The notes below the pieces were generated by a model, which ran no database searches, was not told the origin of the DNA, and saw only the letters and a program-made list of their open reading frames with translations. This document shows, piece after piece, positions 17,665 to 25,497 of a DNA stretch of 64,000 nucleotides. Source of the stretch: Thermoplasmata archaeon (GTDB lineage: Archaea; Thermoplasmatota; Thermoplasmata; RBG-16-68-12; SOIM01). The stretch is from the NCBI GenBank assembly GCA_023140195.1, contig JAGLME010000026.1, positions 1 through 64,000 of the forward strand, given 5' to 3'. Every line of letters starts with the position of its first letter. The first letter of the stretch is position 1. A program made the position numbers and the translations under genes.

Positions 17665-17673
17665 ATATTTAAT
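17665..17673 (-). promoter_or_regulatory. TATA-like box of the CPBP gene
   Basis: ATTAAATAT on the minus strand, centred 27 bases before the ATG at 17642. It decides the start choice, because the two upstream in-frame ATG codons lie in or before this element. Confidence 0.6.
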
Positions 17674-17737
17674 CTGTATGGTTTCAGTATCTGGAAGGTC
17701 TCCCAACGCCCCATTTTGACGGTCAGTATCTACAAAA

Positions 17738-17746
17738 TATTTATAA
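17738..17746 (+). promoter_or_regulatory. TATA-like box with a long leader
   Basis: ATATTTATAAG, a strong TATA match about 100 bases before the ATG at 17847. The implied leader of about 75-80 bases is longer than for most genes here. Confidence 0.55.
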
Positions 17747-17846
17747 GCCCGAAGAATAGTCAAGGGTAGCTCATAAGTGCGACTACGGAAAACAATGCAC
17801 GCAGCGGTCCTTGACAACCGTGTGCGTGACGGACGGAGGCACTAAG

Positions 17847-18095
17847 ATGGAACCAGAAAGAAGAGGAGACGTCAAATTCGAGACCGTGAGCGCTGACACA
17901 GTGGCTTTTGGAAAGAACAACTTCCTAGAGGTGGCCAGGAAGAAGGCCATAACAGAGGATGGTGAGAACGAGTTCATCTCCCTCTCGAGAGGTTATTATC
18001 TTTCCGACGGAAGCGCCCGGTTCAAGAGGTCTCTCACCATACCCGACGAAGAGGAAATAAAGGAATTCGTGGCAGAGAAAATCAGAACGCTCTAA
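17847..18095 (+). CDS. Small conserved-looking protein, possibly PC4/YdbC-like
   Basis: An 82-aa soluble protein I cannot assign firmly. It has strand-rich sequence around KFETVSADTVAFGKNNFLEVARKKAI and FISLSRGYYLSDG, then a C-terminal helix IPDEEEIKEFVAEKIRTL. That order of strands followed by a helix, with basic and aromatic residues, faintly recalls the PC4/YdbC single-strand nucleic acid binding fold; this is only a guess. The ATG at 17847 follows a GGAGG ribosome binding site, so it is preferred to a TTG at 17811. It is a single gene between the CPBP gene (divergent) and the decayed region that follows. Confidence 0.7.
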   Translation: MEPERRGDVKFETVSADTVAFGKNNFLEVARKKAITEDGENEFISLSRGYYLSDGSARFKRSLTIPDEEEIKEFVAEKIRTL

Positions 18096-18375
18096 GATAA
18101 GTGCAGACCTGTTCTCTCATTTGATTGTCGGAGGGTCGATAGGTGAGCCCATGGTCTTTGGTATCTGGTATTCTCAATGATGATAACCACCCAGGGATTA
18201 TATACTGCTGAGCCGATTGATGGACGAAATCTCAGAGGGGGCGAATCAAGGACAGGTCGGTTTCAACCTTAGGCTCATGGAGGAGGATTTTTTGGCCAAT
18301 AATAGTCCTATGCCTTCCGCTACGCCCTCCTCCTATCTTTCTTTTCGAATGATCGATTTGTAATGTCCCCTCAAC
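18096..18375. other. Non-coding stretch with an orphan promoter-like element
   Basis: No intact gene is seen. It contains a good TATA-like box (18198-18205, TTATATAC) with an ATG at 18220 at leaderless spacing. That frame runs only 47 codons and resembles nothing I know. Since the 3' end of an ACR3-like gene lies just downstream, this may be the old promoter and start of that gene after an internal deletion. A weak hairpin between 18236-18244 and 18318-18326 is also possible. Confidence 0.4.
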
Positions 18376-18518
18376 GGGATAAATCCCTCTCAGGCACTTG
18401 CAGCCATTATCGCTTGGTCGAAGTGCCCGTGCTGATAAGCCTGGTGAACGTGGCGCTATGGGCCAGGAAGAAGTATTTCCTCAACAGATCAGAGGTCGAT
18501 ATCTCCCGGACCGACTAG
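18376..18518 (+). pseudogene. 3' remnant of an ACR3-type arsenite efflux pump gene
   Basis: Two short reading-frame pieces together read as the C-terminus of the ACR3 (arsenite/bile-acid symporter superfamily) transporter. Frame one at 18376-18411 gives GINPSQALAAII. Frame two at 18414-18518 gives LVEVPVLISLVNVALWARKK and continues to a stop at 18516-18518. Intact ACR3 proteins have a similar GINSGQA...GPLVEVPV stretch near the last membrane helix. The join lacks 4 bases relative to a GP-containing intact version, so the frame is broken. Nothing upstream reads as the rest of the transporter. The remnant stop overlaps the 3' end of the convergent gene at 18515 by four bases. Confidence 0.7.
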
Positions 18519-18808
18519 CCAAAAAGTAGACCCATTCCCCCTTCTGCCTCTGCTTCTTTGTCCTTGATCTTCTTGAAGAGTGACTCCGCATCTTCACCTT
18601 CCAGCTTGTCCCCGAATTCCTTGAAGAGCTCGTCAGCTTTCTCCAGAGCTTCTTCGCTCCCCTCTATGAGAACATACGTCTCCTTGCCCTTCATCGAGAG
18701 CGCTGCAGCGTCTCGCAACGTGATGCTCTGTCGGCTTACCAGGTCGTCCTTCAGCAGTTGATCGATCTTCCCCTTGTTCTCGACTGGGACCTTGAAGATT
18801 GCGTGCAT
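18515..18808 (-). CDS. Small acidic protein, function unknown
   Basis: A 97-aa soluble protein I do not recognise. It starts MHAIFKVPVENKGKIDQLL and has an alternating strand/helix character. The middle SRQSITLRDAAALSMKGKET is followed by YVLIEGSEEALEKADELF, and an acidic helical tail ends in GGMGLLFG. Strands plus two helices would suit a small ferredoxin-like fold. The ATG at 18808 is preceded by GAGGAG at good spacing, so I prefer it; an ATG at 18835 would add nine residues. It is divergent from the corrinoid adenosyltransferase gene and converges on the decayed ACR3 remnant. Confidence 0.65.
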   Translation of the reverse strand: MHAIFKVPVENKGKIDQLLKDDLVSRQSITLRDAAALSMKGKETYVLIEGSEEALEKADELFKEFGDKLEGEDAESLFKKIKDKEAEAEGGMGLLFG

Positions 18809-18853
18809 TTGATCTCCTCTTCCGTTCAATGCCATATTCGGATATAAAGATAA

Positions 18854-18861
18854 CTTAAATA
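18854..18861 (+). promoter_or_regulatory. TATA-like box of the corrinoid adenosyltransferase gene
   Basis: CTTAAATA centred about 28 bases before the ATG at 18885, predicting a leaderless transcript. The overlapping AT-rich block on the other strand may serve the divergent small gene. Confidence 0.5.
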
Positions 18862-18884
18862 CTGACTAGGATATCGGTTTCCAG

Positions 18885-19409
18885 ATGAAGGGTCAGGGGC
18901 TCATTCACGTCTACACTGGCGATGGGAAAGGAAAGACCACTGCCGCGCTTGGCTTGGCCCTGAGGGCTTCAGGTCACGGGATGAAGATCCACATCATCCA
19001 ATTCATGAAAGGCAGGATAGACTACGGTGAGCTCAAGGCCTGCAAGGACAATCCCGACATCTCCATAGAGCAGTTCGGAAGACCCCAGTTCGTGGACAGG
19101 GACAGCCCCGAGCCAGAGGATCTGGATTTTGCGAAACAGGGCCTGGAGAGAGCAAAGGAGGTCCTTGCCAGCGGGGAGTATCACATTGTAATATTGGACG
19201 AGATCAATGTGGCCCTGGACTTCAATCTAATAGAGCTGGACGATGTCTTGAACCTCATTGAGAAAAAGCCTGCAGAGGTCGAGCTCATCCTCACCGGACG
19301 GAACGCCCACGCCGAGGTCGCCAAGGTCGCCGACTATGTCACCGAAATGCTCCCCATAAAGCACCCTTACGATCAGGGCCAGCCCGGCAGAAAGGGCATC
19401 GAGTTCTAG
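18885..19409 (+). CDS. cobA: Cob(I)alamin adenosyltransferase (CobA/CobO/BtuR type)
   Basis: Transfers the 5'-deoxyadenosyl group of ATP to cob(I)alamin or a corrinoid precursor to make adenosylcobalamin. The 174-aa protein has the P-loop GDGKGKTT (residues 13-20) near the N-terminus, the family feature HIIQFMKG, the Walker B-like HIVILDEINVALDF, and the C-terminal ELILTGRNAHAEV...KHPYDQGQPGRKGIEF. Length and motif order are typical. No other corrinoid gene is nearby, so the cell may salvage or remodel corrinoids from genes elsewhere. The gene has its own leaderless-type promoter. Its TAG shares bases with the stop of the 54-aa membrane protein on the other strand (four-base overlap). Confidence 0.94.
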   Translation: MKGQGLIHVYTGDGKGKTTAALGLALRASGHGMKIHIIQFMKGRIDYGELKACKDNPDISIEQFGRPQFVDRDSPEPEDLDFAKQGLERAKEVLASGEYHIVILDEINVALDFNLIELDDVLNLIEKKPAEVELILTGRNAHAEVAKVADYVTEMLPIKHPYDQGQPGRKGIEF

Positions 19410-19570
19410 TACCGCGGACGGGTCATGGGCATTATGAACAGAACTATCGCCATGACGATCATCCCTATCCCGATGTACCTGTTGAGAGTGAAGACGTAGA
19501 GACCGATGAGACCTATGATGCTGGCGATGACATAAAGGACCAACATCAACCTCGATATCTTCCCCGCCAT
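19406..19570 (-). CDS. 54-aa membrane protein with two helices
   Basis: A short reading frame I translated by eye from ATG 19570 to TAG 19406-19408. It begins MAGKISRLMLVLYVIASIIG and encodes two hydrophobic helices (about residues 8-28 and 33-49) joined by a short loop, ending in MTRPRY. A GGAG ribosome binding site lies just upstream (CAGGAGCG), and TATA-like sequence is present near 19584-19597. It lies 40 bases downstream of the winged-helix ATPase gene on the same strand and may be in its operon. The four-base stop overlap with cobA matches the local pattern for real convergent genes. Function unknown. Confidence 0.7.
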   Translation of the reverse strand: MAGKISRLMLVLYVIASIIGLIGLYVFTLNRYIGIGMIVMAIVLFIMPMTRPRY

Positions 19571-19610
19571 CGCTCCTGAGAACAATATATCTCTATAAAG
19601 AAATGTCGAA

Positions 19611-20759
19611 CTACTTCGCCCCGACCCTGCTTGAGAAGATCAGCAGTTTTATCTCTGGATTGGTGAACCTGGACCTTCTTTTCAGCTCTTCTGAGTCCCC
19701 GTCCCTGATCAACTTCAGGTACAGGGGGCACCCCTTGGTCAACAGGTAGATCCTGTGGAAAGCTTCCTCGTCTATCAACTCGTTCTCCAGCAAGAGCTTG
19801 CTGGTCTTCTCATCCAGACCCTTCAGGTGCATCTCGCTTACCAGGTCCTTCTCCAGGTCCGCCTTGGTGTGGAACCTGCAGTATGAAGGGGTGGCTTCCC
19901 TGGCCAGCACGAGTATCTTGGAGTCCTTCAGCGATTTGGCTCCTTTGGTGAGATGGGACAACAGGTCCACAATGTCCTCACCCACGTGGAAGTAGTTGTC
20001 GAACACGTAGATCGATCTTATCGAGGCCATCTCTTCATGCAGACAGGAAATGAGGCTGTCTATATCGCCCTCCTCGAAGAGCTCCGAAACCTTCTTCCGC
20101 CTCCTTCTTGCCAGGAACTCGGAAATGCCACTGAATATCTCGTACGTGGAATCGTCATCTGACAGCTCCTTCCAGAATACGTCATGCTTCCTCAGCCCCT
20201 TGACGAACCTTTTTGTCAGCTGGGTCTTGCCGAAACCTTCAGGAGAGTAGATGACCAGCATGTTGACGTCTCCGTTGAGCCAGTCCTTCATCTCAGAAAG
20301 CTCGGACTTCCTGTCCAGGAACTCCACCTGCTCGGTCTCTTCCTCTTCGGGGATCTCCAGCACGTTCTCCGGGGTCAGGCTGCGAACGATCTCCAATGTG
20401 GTCATGTCGAAGGCCATTCTGGCTTCCTTTATGTTCATCTGGGTCTCTTCAACCCCTCTGATGATTATCATATCCTTCCCCAGCTCGTCCGAGATCTCAC
20501 GACCGATCCTCATACCGGAATCGGTCAGCGCATAGGTCTTCACCTTTCTGGTCCTGCCCGGAAGCCGGGTGGAGGTTCCCTCCACATTCCCCTCATTGAT
20601 CAATCCCTTGACAGCCCTGGGAACGTGGCTTCTCCTCATGTCCACTCCCTCCGCTATACCCTCTTGGGTCGAAGCCCTACTGAGGCGTCCCCTGCTGCTC
20701 CTGGAATCCCTCAGATGTAGGAGGATCTTCTCCTTCACCGTCAGACCCTCTCCTATCAT
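19611..20759 (-). CDS. Winged-helix protein fused to a P-loop ATPase
   Basis: A 382-aa protein, probably a signal-dependent regulator or STAND-like ATPase. The N-terminal part (about 5-90) reads as a winged helix: TVKEKILLHLRDSRSSRGRL, then a recognition helix around MRRSHVPRAVKGLINEG and a basic wing. A linker is followed by an NTPase domain with P-loop IYSPEGFGKTQLTKR (near 180) and a Walker B-like IRSIYVFDNYF, where one Asp follows the strand. The rest is helical, with no visible repeats. The start is the ATG at 20759, 26 bases from a TATA-like box; longer frames run through that box. The 54-aa membrane protein lies just downstream. The target genes and the sensed signal cannot be read from sequence. 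Confidence 0.75.
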   Translation of the reverse strand: MIGEGLTVKEKILLHLRDSRSSRGRLSRASTQEGIAEGVDMRRSHVPRAVKGLINEGNVEGTSTRLPGRTRKVKTYALTDSGMRIGREISDELGKDMIIIRGVEETQMNIKEARMAFDMTTLEIVRSLTPENVLEIPEEEETEQVEFLDRKSELSEMKDWLNGDVNMLVIYSPEGFGKTQLTKRFVKGLRKHDVFWKELSDDDSTYEIFSGISEFLARRRRKKVSELFEEGDIDSLISCLHEEMASIRSIYVFDNYFHVGEDIVDLLSHLTKGAKSLKDSKILVLAREATPSYCRFHTKADLEKDLVSEMHLKGLDEKTSKLLLENELIDEEAFHRIYLLTKGCPLYLKLIRDGDSEELKRRSRFTNPEIKLLIFSSRVGAK

Positions 20760-20781
20760 ATGGCGCACAATCAGACGCTCG

Positions 20782-20789
20782 TTATATAA
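20782..20789 (-). promoter_or_regulatory. TATA-like box of the winged-helix ATPase gene
   Basis: TTATATAA, centred 26 bases before the ATG at 20759. It supports this start over two upstream in-frame ATG codons. Confidence 0.6.
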
Positions 20790-20930
20790 CAATGACGGTT
20801 TTCTCTCCTTGATTCGACCTCGCATTTGAACCACCTTGTATGATAGTATAAAGGGATCCCGAAAGGTGTTCCAGTCCTTGATAATCAGAAGGTCAATCTT
20901 GGTATGTTTCTGGTAAGTACCACGCAACCC

Positions 20931-20938
20931 TTATATAC
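20931..20938 (+). promoter_or_regulatory. TATA-like box of the pilin-like surface protein
   Basis: TTATATAC 47 bases before the ATG at 20982. The mRNA should therefore have a leader of about 20 bases, which contains GGAGAG, a ribosome binding site. Confidence 0.6.
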
Positions 20939-20981
20939 GGTCCATCCCACTTGACTGCCTAGAATTGTCGGAGAGATTGAA

Positions 20982-23900
20982 ATGAAGAGGCGCAGCATAA
21001 GGAAGAAGGAATCTTGGGACGAGAGGGCTGTTTCTGAGGTCATAGGTACGATCCTGATACTGGCCATCACTGTCGTCCTGTTCTCGGTCATCATCGTCTG
21101 GGTGGGCAGCTTCCCTGCTCCGGAGGCATCCGTGAGGCTGACCATGCGTGGCGAACTGGAACCCATCGTTAACGCTGGGGTCTGGGGCGGCGCGAAGATA
21201 TACATCACACATGAGAGAGGTGAAGCACTTCAGGGATTCATGACCAACGTCATTATCGCGGTCAGTCATCAAGGCGGAGGTTACGGGGAGGACCGTTTGG
21301 ATCTTCAAGGCACCCAGGCCGGGATGCCGTACGGTCTCGTGATCGATGACACCTGGAACACCGGCGAGACCTGGTCGTACACCAACTACTCCATTGCGGC
21401 CAGCGACCGCGTCGAAGTGTTCATAATCGACACGGTGGCAGGGCAGGTCCTGTGGAGGGCCAATATTCTGGGAAGAGAAGCGAGTCACTTTCCCATCTTC
21501 ATCGAAAAATGGACAGATGCGTGGCCACAGACCATCTTCACTAGGGATATAGTGGAGGACGATGATCTGACATTTGCCGTGTATGCGAGCATCGAGGACA
21601 ACGATGGTGACCTTGATCCGGCGAAGGTCAGTCTGTTGCTTACCTGGGTCGAGATCGAGACCCGGCTTTTTGACAACGGATTGCACGGGGATCGGGTCGC
21701 GGCCGATGGTATATACTCCTACGATTTCGACAACTACTTCACGGACACTGGTTTCCAATTCCCTGGCATCGAGCTCACTTGGGACGGAGGGATAATGCTG
21801 TTCAATGCAACTGACGACCAGAATCATACCACCCAGTCGAGGATGAACTTGGTTGTTGTCCTTTCCGAGCAGACCAAGCAGGATATTAACCTGCAGCAGA
21901 ACCTGACGCTGCCTCCAGGCGGTCCGGGGAACTTGAGCTTCGGCAACAGGCTCCAGAGGTTCGACATCTTCAATTTCACCGACTGGCAGACACTGAGATG
22001 GCAGTCCAACTCCACAAGGCAGTTCGTGAAGGGTGAGATCGCCGTGGTCCTTGTGGCTTCAAAGACGCTCGAGGCGAACGATGAGGAGAACTCCTTCATG
22101 ATCTACAACAGCCAGGGCGTCCCACAGGTGTTCTGCGGTGTTGTTCCAGGTCCAGCCACCGTTCCGTCTTCCACTGATGCGTTCATATTCTTAGACGCCG
22201 TGGGTAAATGGACGGTGTTCATGTACATGTTCAATACGTCAAGTGAGGCCATTGGCTGCGGTGATGGCAAGTTGGACTACGGGAGGTACCCGATCGAGGT
22301 CACGATTAGGGACACCTATGGCAACAGGTTCCACACCGTTGACAGGATCAACGTCACCGACGAGGACGGAAACATACCCGACTATCCAGATATGCTGATA
22401 TACTGCGATTCCGGCCACTTGGTCCCATGCAAGGAGTACAATTTCACCGACACGGTCTATGTGAAGATAATCGTGAATACAGCTCAAACGGACATGGGCG
22501 GTGTCGACATAGGTGACGTGATCATCGAAGATTATGTGGGCGGAAAGCAAGTGTGGGCTCCCCCTGGAGTCACACCGGTCAGCGACGCCGAGAACAACAA
22601 CAGCGTGAGCTACAAGTTCTCGATCGATCTGTCAAAACCAAATGTCGATCCATGGCTCCAGGGCGACAACTATTACGGCTTCTGGGTGCGTAGTTTGGTT
22701 GACGACGATGAAGAGTACATCCTAGCTTTATCCATGCAGATCAAGGTGAACGGTCCTCGGTGGAACCTGGACATTGTGACACCGGTGCAGGAGTTCGCTC
22801 ATCCCACGCATGACATCCAGTACTACGCGTTCTTCTATGACAACGTCGCTCCAATGTTCCCAAGAGACTCCATCGAAGAGTTCGAACCCTTCCCGAGCCA
22901 GCAGGATCCGCCTTGGGGCGAGGGCGCCTTCTTGTCGATTGCCATGATCGATATCGATCTGGATCAGGACCTCGACGTTGTTATCGGAATTGAGGCAGGT
23001 TACGTCTTCTGGTACAGGAACATTGGTGGTGACGGCGAGCTCTGGCTCAGATACGAGATCGACTTCCTCGATTCGGAGGTCAATGCAGTCGATGCAGCTG
23101 ATCTGGATGACGATAGGGACGCCGACATAGTTGCAGGTGCCGAGAACGGGCAGATATGGTGGTACAAGAACGGAGCGGCCTGGTCTCCGACTTTGGTGGA
23201 TAGTGTTGGAGCAGCAGTGAACTCAATCAAGCTAGCGGACGTTGTTGGGGACGAATTACCTGACATCGTGGTCGCTTGTGATGACAACAAGGTAAGGGTC
23301 TACAAGAACGACAATGGAACCTTCGGATCGACCACTTCGAGACCCTACTACGCACTCAGTGAGACGACAAATGTCGGGACCATTGTCTCAGGTTCTTATG
23401 CCCAGACCCTGGATTCAGATAACGTCTACGAACAACTCAGGGAAGGAACAGGTGATGCTTACACCACAACAACATACAATGCAACCGCCGATGAGAAGCC
23501 ATTCTACGGATCGGTGAGCGGGACATACCTAAACACTCACACAGACGACGGAACCTATGAGATTCTCACAGAGGGAGTAGATACACAAGGTGGTGACAAG
23601 TACATCTACAGGAACACCTCCGCAGGTGTGAACACGGGACACTTCTACATGATGGGTGACGTCAACGTGCAGGCAGGAGACTCGGTCGACCTGATCATCT
23701 CCGGCTTCATAATCCCTGACAGCGGTGCAAGCACCGAGCCATGGGCGATCGGCTTCTATGACACAGCCTTCCATTGGCCAGCGGGTTGGACATTCTCATC
23801 CACAATTGAAACAAAGGTGACCCTTGATTTGGCAGGTGCATTGTTCGCCGGTGGACCGCTTGCCATAGTCATCAGGGACACGGACAACTCTAAGAATCCC

Positions 23901-24863
23901 TCAGCCGATGGGAACACTGACGGCACGATCACATCTTTCAAGATCGATTTCCTTCGGGTCGAGGTCAGACATCAGAGCGGTCAGACGAGCGTTCTTGACC
24001 ATGTCTGGACATTTGATGATCCTGCGGCTGGCGGAGATGCGTACAAGTTCTTCGTGGAAGCGTATCGCCCCACAAACTCCGAAGGTGACAACTTCAAGTT
24101 CCAGTACTCTCTGAATGCTGCTGGTCCTTGGTCGGATCTGCTCACGGTGTCAAAGGCCGTCGACGATGGTAAGACGCAGTCCGCCACGATGCCGACGAGC
24201 GTAGGCGGCAACACAGTATACATCCGGGTCATTGACACAGACGGGACGATGGGCAACCTTCAGAACGATTCGGTCTACGTGGACTACATGAGGATAGACA
24301 GGATCGTGGTCGTCTTCCAGGGTGACGATAGAACCGAGATAAATGTCGGAAGCGCTGTCAACGATGTGGCCGTTGGAGACATGGACGAGGACGATGTGAA
24401 CGATATCGTGTGCTCATTCGCTGTCAGTCCGTACGTCAGGGTGTACTACGGAGGCGACTGGACGGCCTCAGACAGTCTGACCGCAAGCGCCGATACCCTC
24501 GCGATCGACATCGGATACTTCGACGGTGATGACTACCTGGACGTGGTCGCAGGCACCACCGACAACAAGGTGTACATCTGGATCAACGGACAGGCCAGGG
24601 GTGCATGGACCCGATCAAATATCGCCAACACGGCAGGTGACATCTACTCAATCAGAGCCGGTGACATCGATGGCGACCGTTGGGATGACATCGTGTATGG
24701 AACAGACCTACAGGAGCTCGTGTATCTCAGGCACGTCAAGGGCGCATACTGGGAGAGCAATGATGTTAACATCGACCCGGAGCTCGTCACAACATTCTTC
24801 GACATAGACATCGGTGACGCCAACAGGGGCATCATACTGGACCCGGTGAGGGCAGAGAAATAA
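20982..24863 (+). CDS. Giant surface protein with type IV pilin-like N-terminus and FG-GAP/VCBS repeats
   Basis: The 1293-aa protein begins with a charged segment followed by ERAVSEVIGTILILAITVVL, the archaeal type IV pilin N-terminal pattern (Pilin_N type). It would be processed by a prepilin peptidase and anchored or assembled through that helix. Beyond it lie beta-rich modules. A series of FG-GAP/VCBS-like blades follows, with calcium-loop style DxDxDxDxD sequences: DIDLDQDLDVVIG (near 657), DLDDDRDADIVAG, DVVGDELPDIVV, and after an inserted 320-residue beta region DMDEDDVNDIV, YFDGDDYLDVVAG and DIDGDRWDDIV. There is no C-terminal anchor. It has a TATA-like box at 20931-20938 and a GGAGAG site before the ATG. 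It may be an adhesive filament-tip or stalked propeller protein. Confidence 0.85.
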   Translation: MKRRSIRKKESWDERAVSEVIGTILILAITVVLFSVIIVWVGSFPAPEASVRLTMRGELEPIVNAGVWGGAKIYITHERGEALQGFMTNVIIAVSHQGGGYGEDRLDLQGTQAGMPYGLVIDDTWNTGETWSYTNYSIAASDRVEVFIIDTVAGQVLWRANILGREASHFPIFIEKWTDAWPQTIFTRDIVEDDDLTFAVYASIEDNDGDLDPAKVSLLLTWVEIETRLFDNGLHGDRVAADGIYSYDFDNYFTDTGFQFPGIELTWDGGIMLFNATDDQNHTTQSRMNLVVVLSEQTKQDINLQQNLTLPPGGPGNLSFGNRLQRFDIFNFTDWQTLRWQSNSTRQFVKGEIAVVLVASKTLEANDEENSFMIYNSQGVPQVFCGVVPGPATVPSSTDAFIFLDAVGKWTVFMYMFNTSSEAIGCGDGKLDYGRYPIEVTIRDTYGNRFHTVDRINVTDEDGNIPDYPDMLIYCDSGHLVPCKEYNFTDTVYVKIIVNTAQTDMGGVDIGDVIIEDYVGGKQVWAPPGVTPVSDAENNNSVSYKFSIDLSKPNVDPWLQGDNYYGFWVRSLVDDDEEYILALSMQIKVNGPRWNLDIVTPVQEFAHPTHDIQYYAFFYDNVAPMFPRDSIEEFEPFPSQQDPPWGEGAFLSIAMIDIDLDQDLDVVIGIEAGYVFWYRNIGGDGELWLRYEIDFLDSEVNAVDAADLDDDRDADIVAGAENGQIWWYKNGAAWSPTLVDSVGAAVNSIKLADVVGDELPDIVVACDDNKVRVYKNDNGTFGSTTSRPYYALSETTNVGTIVSGSYAQTLDSDNVYEQLREGTGDAYTTTTYNATADEKPFYGSVSGTYLNTHTDDGTYEILTEGVDTQGGDKYIYRNTSAGVNTGHFYMMGDVNVQAGDSVDLIISGFIIPDSGASTEPWAIGFYDTAFHWPAGWTFSSTIETKVTLDLAGALFAGGPLAIVIRDTDNSKNPSADGNTDGTITSFKIDFLRVEVRHQSGQTSVLDHVWTFDDPAAGGDAYKFFVEAYRPTNSEGDNFKFQYSLNAAGPWSDLLTVSKAVDDGKTQSATMPTSVGGNTVYIRVIDTDGTMGNLQNDSVYVDYMRIDRIVVVFQGDDRTEINVGSAVNDVAVGDMDEDDVNDIVCSFAVSPYVRVYYGGDWTASDSLTASADTLAIDIGYFDGDDYLDVVAGTTDNKVYIWINGQARGAWTRSNIANTAGDIYSIRAGDIDGDRWDDIVYGTDLQELVYLRHVKGAYWESNDVNIDPELVTTFFDIDIGDANRGIILDPVRAEK

Positions 24864-24872
24864 TCTGACCCT

Positions 24873-25496
24873 CTACCCTCTTTTCTTTTTCAGTTCGGCC
24901 AGGACACCCTCCGACCTTTCCAATTCAATGATAGCCAGGATCTTGCTCTTCTTCTTCTTGGCCAGCATCCTGATCCGGTGGACCATGACCTTCTCCCTCT
25001 CCTTCTCGAGATCCCTGTGGCCTTGGGTCTTGTTCACAACCGAATCGAACTTCAGCACGAACTCCTCTGGAGTAGAAGCCTCCACGGCCTTCGTCCGAAG
25101 TCTCTTCTTGGACCAGGAGTCGCGCATCATCTCCATGGTGGACACGAAATGGCAGTACGCGTCGGTGTACTCGTCCTCGGTCATGTCAGCCCCCACACAC
25201 TCCACACCGTTCTTCATGCAATGCTTGACAGCCACCACGAAGCATGGAGGGGGTTTCTTCACCTCCCCGAACTCGCTCAGGTTCCTCACGTAGAACTCCT
25301 CTTCGAAGGTCTCGAGGGCAGCCTCGTCCTTCGCCATCCTCTTCAGGGTCCGGACCTCCTCTTTGGATATGGACAGGGCAACTGAACTTGGCGTCCAATA
25401 GTCAATAGTCTGTCTGACCTTGCTTCCTTCAGAAACAAGACCTCTAACTACCGGTAGAACAGCAACCTGAGAACCGCCAAGATCAACGACTTCCAT
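24873..25496 (-). CDS. Unknown protein coupled to a COG1395-like regulator
   Basis: A 207-aa soluble protein I do not recognise. It has a short hydrophobic start (MEVVDLGGSQVAVLPVVRGL) and a helical, charged body. Two cysteines lie in the middle (KHCMKNGVECVGADM), and a very basic C-terminal helical region contains KKKKSKILAIIELERSEG. The ATG at 25496 follows the stop of the regulator gene after one base (TGA, one base, ATG), so it is translated together with it and the two probably act in one process. It converges on the giant surface protein with a 9-base gap. Nucleic-acid binding would suit the basic tail but is not shown. Confidence 0.65.
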   Translation of the reverse strand: MEVVDLGGSQVAVLPVVRGLVSEGSKVRQTIDYWTPSSVALSISKEEVRTLKRMAKDEAALETFEEEFYVRNLSEFGEVKKPPPCFVVAVKHCMKNGVECVGADMTEDEYTDAYCHFVSTMEMMRDSWSKKRLRTKAVEASTPEEFVLKFDSVVNKTQGHRDLEKEREKVMVHRIRMLAKKKKSKILAIIELERSEGVLAELKKKRG

Positions 25497-25497
25497 G

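Noticed and set aside
18230-18345. Possible structured RNA gene after the TATA-like box
   Set aside because: Only a weak seven-pair stem can be drawn, no RNase P, SRP or C/D-box features are visible, and an old gene start plus deletion explains the region better.
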